Under the pieces are notes generated by a model. The model ran no database searches, was not told the DNA's origin, and saw only the letters and a program-made list of their open reading frames with translations. Position numbers and translations under genes: made by a program. A stretch of DNA of 64,000 nucleotides from NCBI GenBank assembly GCA_900539265.1, contig UQBM01000008.1:6819-70818 (forward strand), read 5' to 3'. Of the stretch, positions 25,017-33,444 are shown in pieces; position 1 is the stretch's first letter, and every line of letters starts with the position of its first letter. Origin of the DNA: an uncultured Mollicutes bacterium (GTDB lineage: Bacteria > Bacillota_I > Bacilli_A > ML615J-28 > CAG-313).

Positions 25017-26225
25017 CTATTCTTCCTTTCCTTCATTTTTAACATTTTCTTCAATATTAGCGCCTTGTTTAACAATTGAACCATCATCAATTGTAACATC
25101 TCGACCAATAACAGCAATTTCAACATCGTCAGCTTTAGGACTTCCAATATGAACACCTTTGCCAATAACAACATTCTCATCAATTATACTATATTCAATA
25201 ATTGAATCTTCTCCGATAACTGTATTAGCAAAAATAACACTATCTTTGATAACCGCTCCTTTTTTAATAACAACACTAGAACCAATAATACTATTAATAA
25301 CGGTTCCTTCTATTTTTGCTCCATCTGTTATGAGCGAATTAGATAATACAGCATCTTTTGCAATATATTGTGGCTCAATCCCTACATTTCTTGAATGAAT
25401 TTTCCAAAATGGATTATAAATATCAAAAGCAGGATCTTCACCAATTAAATCTTGATTAGCTTCCCATAAACTTTTAATTGTCCCTACATCTTTCCAATAT
25501 CCCTTAAAAGGATAGGCAATCATTTTTTCCCCACTTGCAAGCATTGTTGGAATAATATTTTTCCCAAAGTCATTTTGACTATTAGGATTTTGCGCATCTT
25601 CTTTTAAATATTTAAATAATTTGTCTTTTTTAAAAATATAAATTCCCATTGAAGCAAGGTTACTTTTAGGATATTTAGGTTTTTCTTCAAAATCAGTAAT
25701 TTGATTATGATTATCAGTATTCATAATCCCAAAACGACTGGCTTCTGTTAGTGGAACCTCTAATACTGCAATCGTACAATCAGCATTAGTTTTAATATGT
25801 TCATTTAACATCATATTATAATCCATCTTATAAATATGATCGCCTGATAAAATTAAAACATGATCTGGATCATAATTTTCAATAAATCCTAAATTTTGAT
25901 AAATTGCATTAGCAGTCCCTTTATACCACTCACTACCATATTTTGCTTGATATGGTGGTAAAATATGAACACCGCCAAAAGTTCTATCTAAATCCCATGG
26001 TTGACCATTACCAATATACTCATTTAAAACAAGTGGTTGATACTGTGTTAATACTCCCACCGTATCAATATTAGAATTTACACAATTTGATAAAGTAAAA
26101 TCAATAATGCGATATTTTGCACCAAAAGATACTGCCGGTTTGGCAACCTTTGTTGTTAATGCATATAATCTACTTCCTTGTCCACCAGCTAAAAGCATTG
26201 CTACACATTTTTTTTGACTATACAT
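25017..26225 (-). CDS. glgC: Glucose-1-phosphate adenylyltransferase
   Basis: Catalyses ATP + glucose 1-phosphate to ADP-glucose, the committed step of glycogen synthesis. 402 residues. The catalytic loop LLAGGQGSRLYALTTKVAKP is intact near residue 11, with FTLSNCVNSNIDTVGVLTQY and the active-site SGDHIYKMDY (near 125). A C-terminal beta-helix of hexapeptides (KDAVLSNSLITDGAKIEGTV) follows. It is one base from the glgB stop. Confidence 0.97.
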   Translation of the reverse strand: MYSQKKCVAMLLAGGQGSRLYALTTKVAKPAVSFGAKYRIIDFTLSNCVNSNIDTVGVLTQYQPLVLNEYIGNGQPWDLDRTFGGVHILPPYQAKYGSEWYKGTANAIYQNLGFIENYDPDHVLILSGDHIYKMDYNMMLNEHIKTNADCTIAVLEVPLTEASRFGIMNTDNHNQITDFEEKPKYPKSNLASMGIYIFKKDKLFKYLKEDAQNPNSQNDFGKNIIPTMLASGEKMIAYPFKGYWKDVGTIKSLWEANQDLIGEDPAFDIYNPFWKIHSRNVGIEPQYIAKDAVLSNSLITDGAKIEGTVINSIIGSSVVIKKGAVIKDSVIFANTVIGEDSIIEYSIIDENVVIGKGVHIGSPKADDVEIAVIGRDVTIDDGSIVKQGANIEENVKNEGKEE

Positions 26226-26226
26226 C

Positions 26227-28068
26227 TTATTTTTTCACCTTCCTTAATATTATTCCACAACTATATGGTAAATTTAATTTTAATTTTCCATTTTGAGTAT
26301 AGATTATCTCGCCTTCTAATTCGTTTCTTCCTCCATATTTTTTATCATTACTACACATAATAATTTCATATTCTCCATCCTCAACATATATTATATAATC
26401 ATTCCAATCACAAAATGAAAAATTTAATACGACAATTAATTGACTATTATCAAAGGAAATTCTTTTATATGCTAAAACATTATGATTTTCATCATTAACT
26501 ACTATCCATCTAAAACCATCCCAATTGATTTCATTTTCAAATAAGGCTTTTTCTTTTTTATAAAGACAATTTAATTCTTTCACAAACCTTTGTAATTTTT
26601 GATGATTATCATAATTAAGAACACTCCAATCTAATTCTCTTGCTTCACTCCATTCTCTAAATTGACCAATCTCGCCTCCCATAAATAATAATTTTTTGCC
26701 AGGATGAGTCATCATATACAAATAATATGCTCTAAGACCTGCAAATTTTTGATTATAATCTCCTGGCATTTTACTTATCATTGAACCCTTCATATGAACA
26801 ACCTCGTCATGACTAAGTGGTAAAATAAAATGTTCACTAAAAATATATGTAAGCTGAAAAGTTAATTTATGGTGATCATAGCATCTAAATAAAGGATCTG
26901 TTTTGATATAGGCAAGAGTATCATTCATCCATCCCATATTCCATTTATAATCAAAGCCAAGGCCACCATCAGTAGTTGGTGCAGTAATTTTAGGGTAGGC
27001 CGATGACTCTTCTGCAATCATTAAAACACCTGGATAATATTCGTGAACAATAGCATTCACTTTTTGTAAGAAAGCTACAGCTTCCAAATTAATATTTGTA
27101 CCAAAACTATTAGGATGCCAAGCACCTTCTTTTCTTCCATAATCTAAATATAGCATTGATGCTACAGCATCCACTCTAATCCCATCTATATGAAATTTAT
27201 CAAATAAAAAAACTGCATTTGATACTAAAAAAGATTGAACTTCAGTTCTACCATAATCAAAACATCTTGTTCCCCATCCATCATGTTCTTTTCTAGTAAT
27301 ATCTCTTGGTTCATATAAACTATCTCCGTCAAAATCAATTAATCCATGAGAATCTTTTGTAAAATGACCAGGTACCCAATCCATAATAACACCAATATCA
27401 TTTTGATGCATAATATCAACAAATCTCATAAAATCTTTAGGTGTACCATATCTCGATGTTATAGCATAATAACCCGTTACTTGATACCCCCAAGAAGGAT
27501 CATAAGGATATTCAGAAAGTGGCATAATTTCTATATGAGTATACCCCATTTCTTTAACATAACTAGCTAATTCAATCGCCAACTTTTGATAATCAAAAAA
27601 CTCACCGTTTTGATATTTTTTCCAAGCTCCAAGATGTACTTCATAAATATTAATTGGGGATGAAAGTGATTGTCTTTCCTTTCTACTATTTAGCCATTTT
27701 TCATCATTAAATTTATATCCATCTAAATTATATACCTTTGATGCTCTTGAAGGCCTCAATTCACAATGATATCCATAGGGATCACTTTTAAACAATAACC
27801 GATTATCATTAGTTAAAATAGCATATTGATAACAATCATATTCGGCAACATTAAATATTTTAATTTCATATATTCCATTATTTGAAATTTTTTTCATTAC
27901 ATGAGATGTTGTATCCCAATTATTGAACTCCCCAACTACTGATACAATCCTTGCGTTTGGCGCAAACACTCTAAAAATAGTGTAATCTTTATTAAAATGA
28001 GCACCAAGTAATTCATATGATCGATAGTTGGTACCCTGATGAAAATAATAAATTCCTTGTTCTTCCAT
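26227..28068 (-). CDS. glgB: 1,4-alpha-glucan branching enzyme
   Basis: GH13 enzyme of 613 residues that introduces alpha-1,6 branches. The N-terminal CBM48 domain (about 20-115, FRVFAPNARIVSVVGEFNNW) is followed by the TIM barrel with the nucleophile region GIRVDAVASMLYLDY, the general acid in MIAEESSAYP and the third acid in LSHDEVVHMKG. A C-terminal beta domain closes the protein. First gene of the glycogen operon, with a promoter directly upstream. Confidence 0.96.
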   Translation of the reverse strand: MEEQGIYYFHQGTNYRSYELLGAHFNKDYTIFRVFAPNARIVSVVGEFNNWDTTSHVMKKISNNGIYEIKIFNVAEYDCYQYAILTNDNRLLFKSDPYGYHCELRPSRASKVYNLDGYKFNDEKWLNSRKERQSLSSPINIYEVHLGAWKKYQNGEFFDYQKLAIELASYVKEMGYTHIEIMPLSEYPYDPSWGYQVTGYYAITSRYGTPKDFMRFVDIMHQNDIGVIMDWVPGHFTKDSHGLIDFDGDSLYEPRDITRKEHDGWGTRCFDYGRTEVQSFLVSNAVFLFDKFHIDGIRVDAVASMLYLDYGRKEGAWHPNSFGTNINLEAVAFLQKVNAIVHEYYPGVLMIAEESSAYPKITAPTTDGGLGFDYKWNMGWMNDTLAYIKTDPLFRCYDHHKLTFQLTYIFSEHFILPLSHDEVVHMKGSMISKMPGDYNQKFAGLRAYYLYMMTHPGKKLLFMGGEIGQFREWSEARELDWSVLNYDNHQKLQRFVKELNCLYKKEKALFENEINWDGFRWIVVNDENHNVLAYKRISFDNSQLIVVLNFSFCDWNDYIIYVEDGEYEIIMCSNDKKYGGRNELEGEIIYTQNGKLKLNLPYSCGIILRKVKK

Positions 28069-28092
28069 TATAGAACCCTACCTTTTTTACTA

Positions 28093-28121
28093 ATTATACC
28101 ATAATTAGAAAATATATGCAA
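28093..28121 (-). promoter_or_regulatory. Promoter of the glycogen operon
   Basis: TTGCAT at 28116-28121 and TATAAT at 28093-28098, 17-bp spacer, minus strand, about 25 bases before the glgB start. No operator or cre-like palindrome was recognised around it. Confidence 0.8.
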
Positions 28122-28252
28122 TTGTTAATAAATTATTTATTTTTACTATTATTTTAATGTAAAACGATTTTTTCCTATTCTAAAAAGCAAATTATACATA
28201 ATATAGTATAAAATATGATATAATTTACTATCATATGGAGGTTATTATACAA

Positions 28253-28780
28253 ATGTTTTCTTTTATTTCAATTGCCATTATTGTATTCGTTACTATTATT
28301 TTTTCTTTTATTATTATTAGTATTATTATTTCTAATTTTAAAAAGAAAAAAAATTATAGTGATGAAAATTATATTGTCAAAAACAATATAAATAATAAGG
28401 CAGATACATCATTTGTTATTTATCAAGATACAAATCTTAATAAAACTAATCATAAATTAAGCAAATTTTTTTATGCTTTTTATCTTTGTGGTTTTACTAT
28501 TATTTGGATTTCAATATTAATTTCTATCATTATTCTAACATCATCTGAAAATCTTGGTATAATACGAATTGCCTTTATTCCTTTTATATTAGCATCTATT
28601 CTTTTAATTATCACAACTGTAAAAGCTTTTATTACCGCTTTTAAAACTAAGAAAAATAAAATTTCTGCAAGCAATACTATTCCAAATGAATATTTTGTCA
28701 AAATGTGTACTAATTGCGGTGGTGAATTAAGCCAAAATGACAAATTTTGCCCATTTTGTGGAAAAGAAATAAAATATTGA
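28253..28780 (+). CDS. Membrane protein with C-terminal zinc ribbon
   Basis: 175 residues from the ATG at 28253. An upstream ATG at 28235 is part of the ATGGAGG ribosome binding site. Hydrophobic segments lie near residues 4-28, 77-99 and 105-125, and the last 25 residues form a zinc ribbon CTNCGGELSQNDKFCPFCGK with two CxxC knuckles. Such ribbon-plus-helix proteins are common and uncharacterised; the ribbon may bind a partner protein or nucleic acid at the membrane. It is a lone plus-strand gene divergent from glgB. Confidence 0.7.
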   Translation: MFSFISIAIIVFVTIIFSFIIISIIISNFKKKKNYSDENYIVKNNINNKADTSFVIYQDTNLNKTNHKLSKFFYAFYLCGFTIIWISILISIIILTSSENLGIIRIAFIPFILASILLIITTVKAFITAFKTKKNKISASNTIPNEYFVKMCTNCGGELSQNDKFCPFCGKEIKY

Positions 28781-28983
28781 TTTTTATAATTTTTAATAGA
28801 TATTTGGATATTTATTTGTCATTTTTTATATAAATTTATTTATTTACATCACAATTTTCTCATTCATTTTACAATTTAACTAAAAAATTTATAAATATAT
28901 TTTTCTATATTATTATTTTTGATTTCTATAAATTATTTATGCATATTTATTGATAAACTTTTAAATCAAATATCAATAAATTT

Positions 28984-29022
28984 AAATCTTATTAATCAAT
29001 TTTGATTAATAAGATTTTTTTT
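28984..29022 (+). terminator. Strong intrinsic terminator after the zinc-ribbon gene
   Basis: Perfect 16-bp inverted repeat AAATCTTATTAATCAA / TTGATTAATAAGATTT with a 2-nt centre, followed by a T-run on the plus strand. It isolates the glycosyltransferase-collagen pair from upstream transcription. It lies about 200 bases beyond the zinc-ribbon gene. Confidence 0.85.
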
Positions 29023-29091
29023 GTTTTTATTATTTTTTTAGTATAAAATTATTTTATCAAGTAATTTTAAAAACCTGTGCTTTTATCAATG

Positions 29092-29118
29092 ACATCTTTT
29101 TTATTGTTTCATATTATA
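29092..29118 (+). promoter_or_regulatory. Possible sigma-E/sigma-K-like promoter of the glycosyltransferase-collagen pair
   Basis: CATATTATA at 29110-29118 fits the CATAnnnTA -10 consensus of the mother-cell sigma factors, and an AC dinucleotide 16 bases upstream (29092-29093) fits the minimal sigma-K -35. No standard TTGACA-17-TATAAT is apparent before the gene. Because the region is AT-rich, a chance match is quite possible. Confidence 0.35.
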
Positions 29119-29157
29119 TAGAGAACCTGATTATGTTTATAGTATAAAGGAGGAAAA

Positions 29158-30234
29158 ATGGTTACAATTAGTTTATGTATGATCGTCAAAAACGAAGAGG
29201 ATACTTTAGCGCGCTGTCTCGATTGTATTAAGGATATCGTCGATGAAATAATTATTGTTGATACTGGTTCTACTGATCATACAAAAGAAATTGCAAAAAA
29301 TTATACAAATTTAGTATATGACTTTAAATGGATTGATGATTTTTCAGCAGCTCGTAATTATTCTTTCTCAAAAGCAACTAAAGATTATTGTCTATGGTTA
29401 GATGCAGATGACATAATTTCAAAAGAAAATCAAGAAAAACTTAAAAAATTAAAAGAAACATTAACAATAGATATTGACTTTGTTATGATGCAATATCAAA
29501 TTGCATGGGATGAATTTAATAATCCTACTTTTCTATACTATCGAGAACGTCTAATTCGTAACAATAAACTTTATCTTTGGGAAGGTGAAATACATGAAGT
29601 TATTACAACAAAGGGTAAAATTATTTATTCAGATATAATTATAATTCATAAAAAAATTCATAAAACTGACCCTAATAGAAATATTAATATTTTTGAAAAA
29701 TTAATTAATAGTGGTAAAAAATTATCTTTAAGGCATCAATTTTATTATGCTAGAGAATTATATTATCACAAAAGATATAAAGAGGCTATAACATACTTGG
29801 AAAATTTTATAAAAAATCCTAATGCATGGCTAGAAAATAGACTTGATGCAATAAGAATTTTATCATTTTGTTATAATAAAGAAAATTTAAAAGAGAAAAT
29901 TCTTCCAACTCTTTTATATAGTTTAGAATTGGATATACCTAGAGCTGAAATTTGTTGTGAAATTGGACAATATTTTCTAAATAAAAAACAATATAAACTA
30001 GCAATATTTTGGTATGAACTTGCACTAACAAGACCTCAAGAAAGTAAATCAGGTGGATTTATCTTATCTGATTGTTATGGTTATATTCCAAATATGCAAC
30101 TATGTGTTTGTTATTATCATTTAGGAGAATACAATATTGCTAATGAATATAATGAAAAAGCAGGAATATTAAAACCCAATGATAACAATTATAAGATAAA
30201 TAAAAAATTTTTTCAAAATTTATTAAATATATGA
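29158..30234 (+). CDS. Family 2 glycosyltransferase with C-terminal TPR-like repeats
   Basis: 358 residues. The N-terminal GT-A fold begins SLCMIVKNEEDTLARCLDCI, has the nucleotide-binding DEIIIVDTGSTDHTKEIA near residue 30 and the metal-binding DXD in LWLDADDII near 80. From about residue 190 it is helical with tetratricopeptide-like units (YARELYYHKRYKEAITYLEN, QYFLNKKQYKLAIFWYELAL). This GT2-plus-TPR layout is found in peptide and protein glycosyltransferases such as SunS and in enzymes near BclA-type collagen genes. The ribosome binding site is AAAGGAGG. The collagen-like gene starts 11 bases after its stop, so that protein is the likely acceptor; sugar and residue are unknown. Confidence 0.85.
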   Translation: MVTISLCMIVKNEEDTLARCLDCIKDIVDEIIIVDTGSTDHTKEIAKNYTNLVYDFKWIDDFSAARNYSFSKATKDYCLWLDADDIISKENQEKLKKLKETLTIDIDFVMMQYQIAWDEFNNPTFLYYRERLIRNNKLYLWEGEIHEVITTKGKIIYSDIIIIHKKIHKTDPNRNINIFEKLINSGKKLSLRHQFYYARELYYHKRYKEAITYLENFIKNPNAWLENRLDAIRILSFCYNKENLKEKILPTLLYSLELDIPRAEICCEIGQYFLNKKQYKLAIFWYELALTRPQESKSGGFILSDCYGYIPNMQLCVCYYHLGEYNIANEYNEKAGILKPNDNNYKINKKFFQNLLNI

Positions 30235-30245
30235 AAGGAGAAAAA

Positions 30246-31022
30246 ATGAATTTTAATAACGCTTTTGGTTTTCCTCAAAGACCAAATAATAATTGTGGAT
30301 GTCGTCAAATACCTAACAGCAATTGTAATTGTAATTTCTGCAATCAACATAGAGGCGCAACTGGACCTACAGGTCCCACTGGTCCTATGGGTCCAATAGG
30401 ACCTAGAGGTTTTAGAGGTCCTACTGGTGCTACTGGCCCTACTGGTCCATCAGGAGGTGCTACAGGTCCTACTGGTGCTACTGGCCCTACTGGTGTTACT
30501 GGCCCTACTGGTCCTACTGGCCCTACTGGTGCTACTGGTCCTACTGGTGCTACTGGTCCTACTGGTGTTACTGGCCCTACTGGTCCTACTGGTGCTACTG
30601 GCCCTACTGGCGCTACTGGTCCTACTGGTGCTGATGCAACAACCCCTATTTTAACAATTGGTACAGTAACTACCGGCGCTCCAGGTTCATCAGCCTCTGC
30701 TACTATAACTGGAATTTCACCTAATTTTGTTTTAAATTTAACTATCCCTGCTGGCCCTACTGGTCCTACTGGTCCTACTGGTCCTACTGGTCCTACTGGT
30801 GCTACTGGCCCTACTGGTGCTGATGGTACTGATGGTACAGATGGTGCCGATGGTGCTACTGGTCCTACTGGCCCTACAGGTCCTACTGGTCCTACTGGCC
30901 CTACTGGTGCTGATGGTACTGATGGTACAGATGGTGCCGATGGTGCTACTGGTCCTACTGGCCCTACAGGTCCTACAGGTCCTACTGGTCCTACTGGCCC
31001 TACTGGTCCTACAGGTCCATAA
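30246..31022 (+). CDS. Collagen-like Gly-X-Thr repeat protein with Cys-rich N-terminus
   Basis: 258 residues from the ATG at 30246, preceded by AAAGGAG. Residues 1-36 are Asn/Cys-rich with cysteines at 17, 19, 27, 29 and 32. Residues 37-130 are Gly-X-Y triplets, mostly GPT and GAT, with one extra Gly. A non-collagen insert of 39 residues (131-169, containing TIGTVTTGAPGSSASATITG and LNLTIPA) is followed by a second triplet block to the C-terminus (170-258). It ends in GPTGP with tandem stops TAA TGA and has no globular C-terminal domain, unlike BclA. No signal peptide. In spore formers such proteins form exosporium hairs glycosylated on Thr; here that is inference. GC content is far above its surroundings. 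Confidence 0.85.
   Translation: MNFNNAFGFPQRPNNNCGCRQIPNSNCNCNFCNQHRGATGPTGPTGPMGPIGPRGFRGPTGATGPTGPSGGATGPTGATGPTGVTGPTGPTGPTGATGPTGATGPTGVTGPTGPTGATGPTGATGPTGADATTPILTIGTVTTGAPGSSASATITGISPNFVLNLTIPAGPTGPTGPTGPTGPTGATGPTGADGTDGTDGADGATGPTGPTGPTGPTGPTGADGTDGTDGADGATGPTGPTGPTGPTGPTGPTGPTGP
30816..30995 (+). repeat. 90-bp tandem duplication inside the collagen-like gene
   Basis: Two nearly identical 90-nt copies start at 30816 and 30906, each encoding GAD-GTD-GTD-GAD-GAT followed by five GPT triplets. Synonymous positions agree almost throughout, which points to recent duplication by slippage or unequal recombination rather than selection on protein sequence alone. Confidence 0.85.
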
Positions 31023-31035
31023 TGATTAACTTTAA

Positions 31036-31075
31036 TAAGATTATAAAACATTATTTATAATATTTTATAATCTTA
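31036..31075 (+). terminator. Hairpin after the collagen-like gene
   Basis: 13-bp perfect stem TAAGATTATAAAA / TTTTATAATCTTA with a 14-nt loop and no long T-run. It probably stabilises the 3' end or assists the stronger terminator that follows. Confidence 0.5.
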
Positions 31076-31102
31076 TCTTTCGTCTATATTATGAAATATA
31101 AT

Positions 31103-31141
31103 AAAAAAGTCTATAAATTTAGTAAATTTATAGACTTTTTT
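31103..31141 (+). terminator. Strong terminator of the glycosyltransferase-collagen pair
   Basis: 18-bp perfect inverted repeat (AAAAAAGTCTATAAATTT at 31103-31120, complement at 31124-31141) with a 3-nt loop; the T-run is part of the second arm. It could also act on the minus strand. From here to the queA stop at 31359 the sequence is AT-rich without other recognisable features. Confidence 0.85.
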
Positions 31142-31358
31142 ATATATTAACTTAATGTTATAAAAAAATTCTATTTAAATAATATTTAATTTTTTTATAA
31201 ATATATTTCATATGTAGATTAATAAAATCATTGTAGTTTAGGATATATATTATCAATAATTTTTTGTTATTATAAAATCAAAAAATATTATTATTTTATT
31301 TCATATATTTTTGGTTTTTCAATAATTTCAAATACTCTATTATTTATAGTATGTGAAA

Positions 31359-32384
31359 TTATTTTATAAACATTGCATCGCCAAATGAAAAAAAGCGATA
31401 TTTTTTCTCAATAGCTATTCTATATGCATTCAAAATTATGTCTTTAGATGAAAATGCACTAACTAACATAATAAGAGTAGATTTGGGTAAATGAAAATTT
31501 GTTATCAGGGCATCTACTGCCATAAACTCATAAGGTGGATAAATAAAAATATTTGTAGACTCACAACATTCGACAAATTTACCATATTTTTTTATAATAC
31601 TTTCTAAGGTCCTAGTTGAAGTAGTTCCGACACTAATAATTCTTTTGCCAAATTCTTTTGCCAAATTGAGTTTATCTGCCGTTTCTTTTGACATCTGATA
31701 AGTTTCACTATGCATATGGTGTTCCTCTACTTTATCAACGCTTACTGGTCTGAAGGTTCCCAATCCCACATTTAAGGTAACATAAACAATTTCTACACCT
31801 TTTTTTTTCAATTTTTCAAGCAATTCTTTTGTGAAATGCAACCCTGCTGTTGGTGCAGCAGCACTACCATAATCTCTTGCATAAACTGTTTGATAACGAT
31901 CTTTATTAATAATTTTTTTATGAATATATGGTGGAAGAGGCATTAAACCAATTTGTTCTAATATTTCTAAAAAGATTCCTTGATACTCCATTTGAAATAC
32001 TCTTTGACCCTCTTCTTTTTCTTCTAAACAGATTGCTTTTAATAAACCATTTCCAAATATAATTGTAGTACCAACTTTAACCCTTTTGGCAGGTCGAGCA
32101 AGAGCCTGCCAAATATTATTTTTAATTTCTTTTAAAAGGAGAATTTCGATAGAAGCATTAGTTTCTATTTTTTTACCATATATTCTTGATGGTAATACTT
32201 TTGTATCATTTAATACTAATACATCATTGTTATCTAAATAATCAATAATATCATAGAAGTGTTTATGTTCTATTTCACCTGTTTTTTTGTCTAATACTAA
32301 AAGTCTTGATGACGATCGATTATCTAATGGCGTTTGTGCAATTAATTGTTCAGGTAAATCATAGTCAAAATCTGTTACTTTCAA
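31359..32384 (-). CDS. queA: S-adenosylmethionine:tRNA ribosyltransferase-isomerase
   Basis: Transfers and isomerises the ribosyl part of SAM onto preQ1 in tRNA, giving epoxyqueuosine. 341 residues. Family stretches are FDYDLPEQLIAQTPLDNRSS at the N-terminus, VLNDTKVLPSRIYG near 57 and DYGSAAAPTAGLHFTKELLE near 165. It overlaps ruvB by 4 bases, the common ruvB-queA order. Together with queT and queH in this window it outlines preQ1 salvage to queuosine. Confidence 0.97.
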   Translation of the reverse strand: MKVTDFDYDLPEQLIAQTPLDNRSSSRLLVLDKKTGEIEHKHFYDIIDYLDNNDVLVLNDTKVLPSRIYGKKIETNASIEILLLKEIKNNIWQALARPAKRVKVGTTIIFGNGLLKAICLEEKEEGQRVFQMEYQGIFLEILEQIGLMPLPPYIHKKIINKDRYQTVYARDYGSAAAPTAGLHFTKELLEKLKKKGVEIVYVTLNVGLGTFRPVSVDKVEEHHMHSETYQMSKETADKLNLAKEFGKRIISVGTTSTRTLESIIKKYGKFVECCESTNIFIYPPYEFMAVDALITNFHLPKSTLIMLVSAFSSKDIILNAYRIAIEKKYRFFSFGDAMFIK

Positions 32385-33379
32385 AATAAGCCTCCTTTTA
32401 TAATACCAAGATGTTCATATGCCTTATCAGTTACAACCCTACCCCTATGGGTTCGTATAATAAAACCTTCCTGTAATAAATACGGTTCATTTACATCTTC
32501 TAATGTTACTGTTTCTTCTGAAATAGTTGCAGCTAGAGCCTCAATTCCTGCCGGACCACCTTTAAATCGTTCAATAAGTCCTAATAAATATTTGCGATCA
32601 GTTATGTCAAGTCCCGCCTTATCAATATCAAGTTTGTTTAAAGCATAATCAGTAATTGAAATGGTAATGTGATTTAAATTATTAAATTGCGCAAAATCCC
32701 TAATTCTTCTAAATAAACGATTAGCAATTCTTGGTGTTCCTCGTGAACGTCTTGCTAATTCAAAAGTAGCATCATCATCAATAGGAAAAGCAAAAATCTT
32801 TGCCGTTCTCTTAATAATAGTAAATAACTCATCATTACTATAATATTTTAATTGATGAACTATTCCAAAACGATCACGCATTGGAGCAGTTAAATCACCA
32901 AATCTAGTTGTAGCACCTACTAATGTAAATGGTGGCAAATCTATTCTAAGTGTAGTCGCTCCTGAATCCTTTCCCATCACAATATCAATTGCAAAATCTT
33001 CCATTGCTGAATATAATATTTCTTCAATTACTTTAGGAATACGATGAATTTCATCGATGAATAAAATATCACCTGGTTCTAATGATGATAAAATAGCCGC
33101 TAAATCACCTGGTCTTGAAAGTGCTGGTCCAGTTGTAATTTTTATTCCTGTCTTCATCTCATAAGCAATAATATGAGCAAGTGTCGTTTTCCCAAGACCT
33201 GGTGGTCCATATAAAAGAACATGATCTAATGCCTCACCTCGCATTTTAGCCGTTTCAATGAATATTTTCATCATTTCTTTTAATTCATTTTGACCAATAT
33301 ACTCTTTTAGAGATTGTGGTCTTAATGTTGTTTCAATTTCATCGCCATCAATCATCTTTTTATCCATAATGTTATCCAT
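32381..33379 (-). CDS. ruvB: Holliday junction branch migration ATPase RuvB
   Basis: 332 residues. AAA+ motor with Walker A GPPGLGKTTLAH near residue 61, Walker B DILFIDEIHR near 105, sensor 1 LVGATTRFGDLTAPMRDRFG near 150 and the C-terminal winged helix for DNA (EPYLLQEGFIIRTHRGRVVT). It forms hexamers that drive branch migration with RuvA. ruvA is not upstream in the same operon but divergent across a 65-base gap. The ribosome binding site is GAAAGGATG. Confidence 0.97.
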   Translation of the reverse strand: MDNIMDKKMIDGDEIETTLRPQSLKEYIGQNELKEMMKIFIETAKMRGEALDHVLLYGPPGLGKTTLAHIIAYEMKTGIKITTGPALSRPGDLAAILSSLEPGDILFIDEIHRIPKVIEEILYSAMEDFAIDIVMGKDSGATTLRIDLPPFTLVGATTRFGDLTAPMRDRFGIVHQLKYYSNDELFTIIKRTAKIFAFPIDDDATFELARRSRGTPRIANRLFRRIRDFAQFNNLNHITISITDYALNKLDIDKAGLDITDRKYLLGLIERFKGGPAGIEALAATISEETVTLEDVNEPYLLQEGFIIRTHRGRVVTDKAYEHLGIIKGGLF

Positions 33380-33395
33380 AGAAACATCCTTTCTT

Positions 33396-33424
33396 TTGCT
33401 TTAATATTTATTATATGTTATAAT
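33396..33424 (+). promoter_or_regulatory. Promoter of ruvA
   Basis: TTGCTT at 33396-33401 and TATAAT at 33419-33424 with a 17-bp spacer; the -10 is extended (TG-T-TATAAT). The transcript would start near 33431, leaving a very short leader. Confidence 0.75.
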
Positions 33425-33444
33425 TATAGTAACTGGAGGTTACT

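Larger units (their letters stand above)
28781..29157 (+). other. AT-rich intergenic region
   Basis: 377 bases without a credible gene. It holds a strong terminator (28984-29022) and an unusual promoter-like element (29092-29118), described separately. Between 28790 and 28980 I see only AT-rich sequence. Confidence 0.6.

Noticed and set aside
28235..28253. Upstream ATGs of the form ATGGAGG (also at 49720 and 61421) as start codons
   Set aside because: In each case the ATG is part of the GGAGG ribosome binding site of the next in-frame ATG, so it cannot itself be initiated well.
30360..31022. Repetitive pattern that could suggest a CRISPR array or VNTR
   Set aside because: The period is 9 bases with no unique spacers, and it encodes Gly-X-Y triplets in a good reading frame.
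30344..31051. Long minus-strand frame of 235 residues made of Val-Gly-Pro repeats opposite the collagen-like gene
   Set aside because: It is the reverse complement of Gly-Pro-Thr codons. It has no ribosome binding site and no sensible protein; the plus-strand frame explains it.
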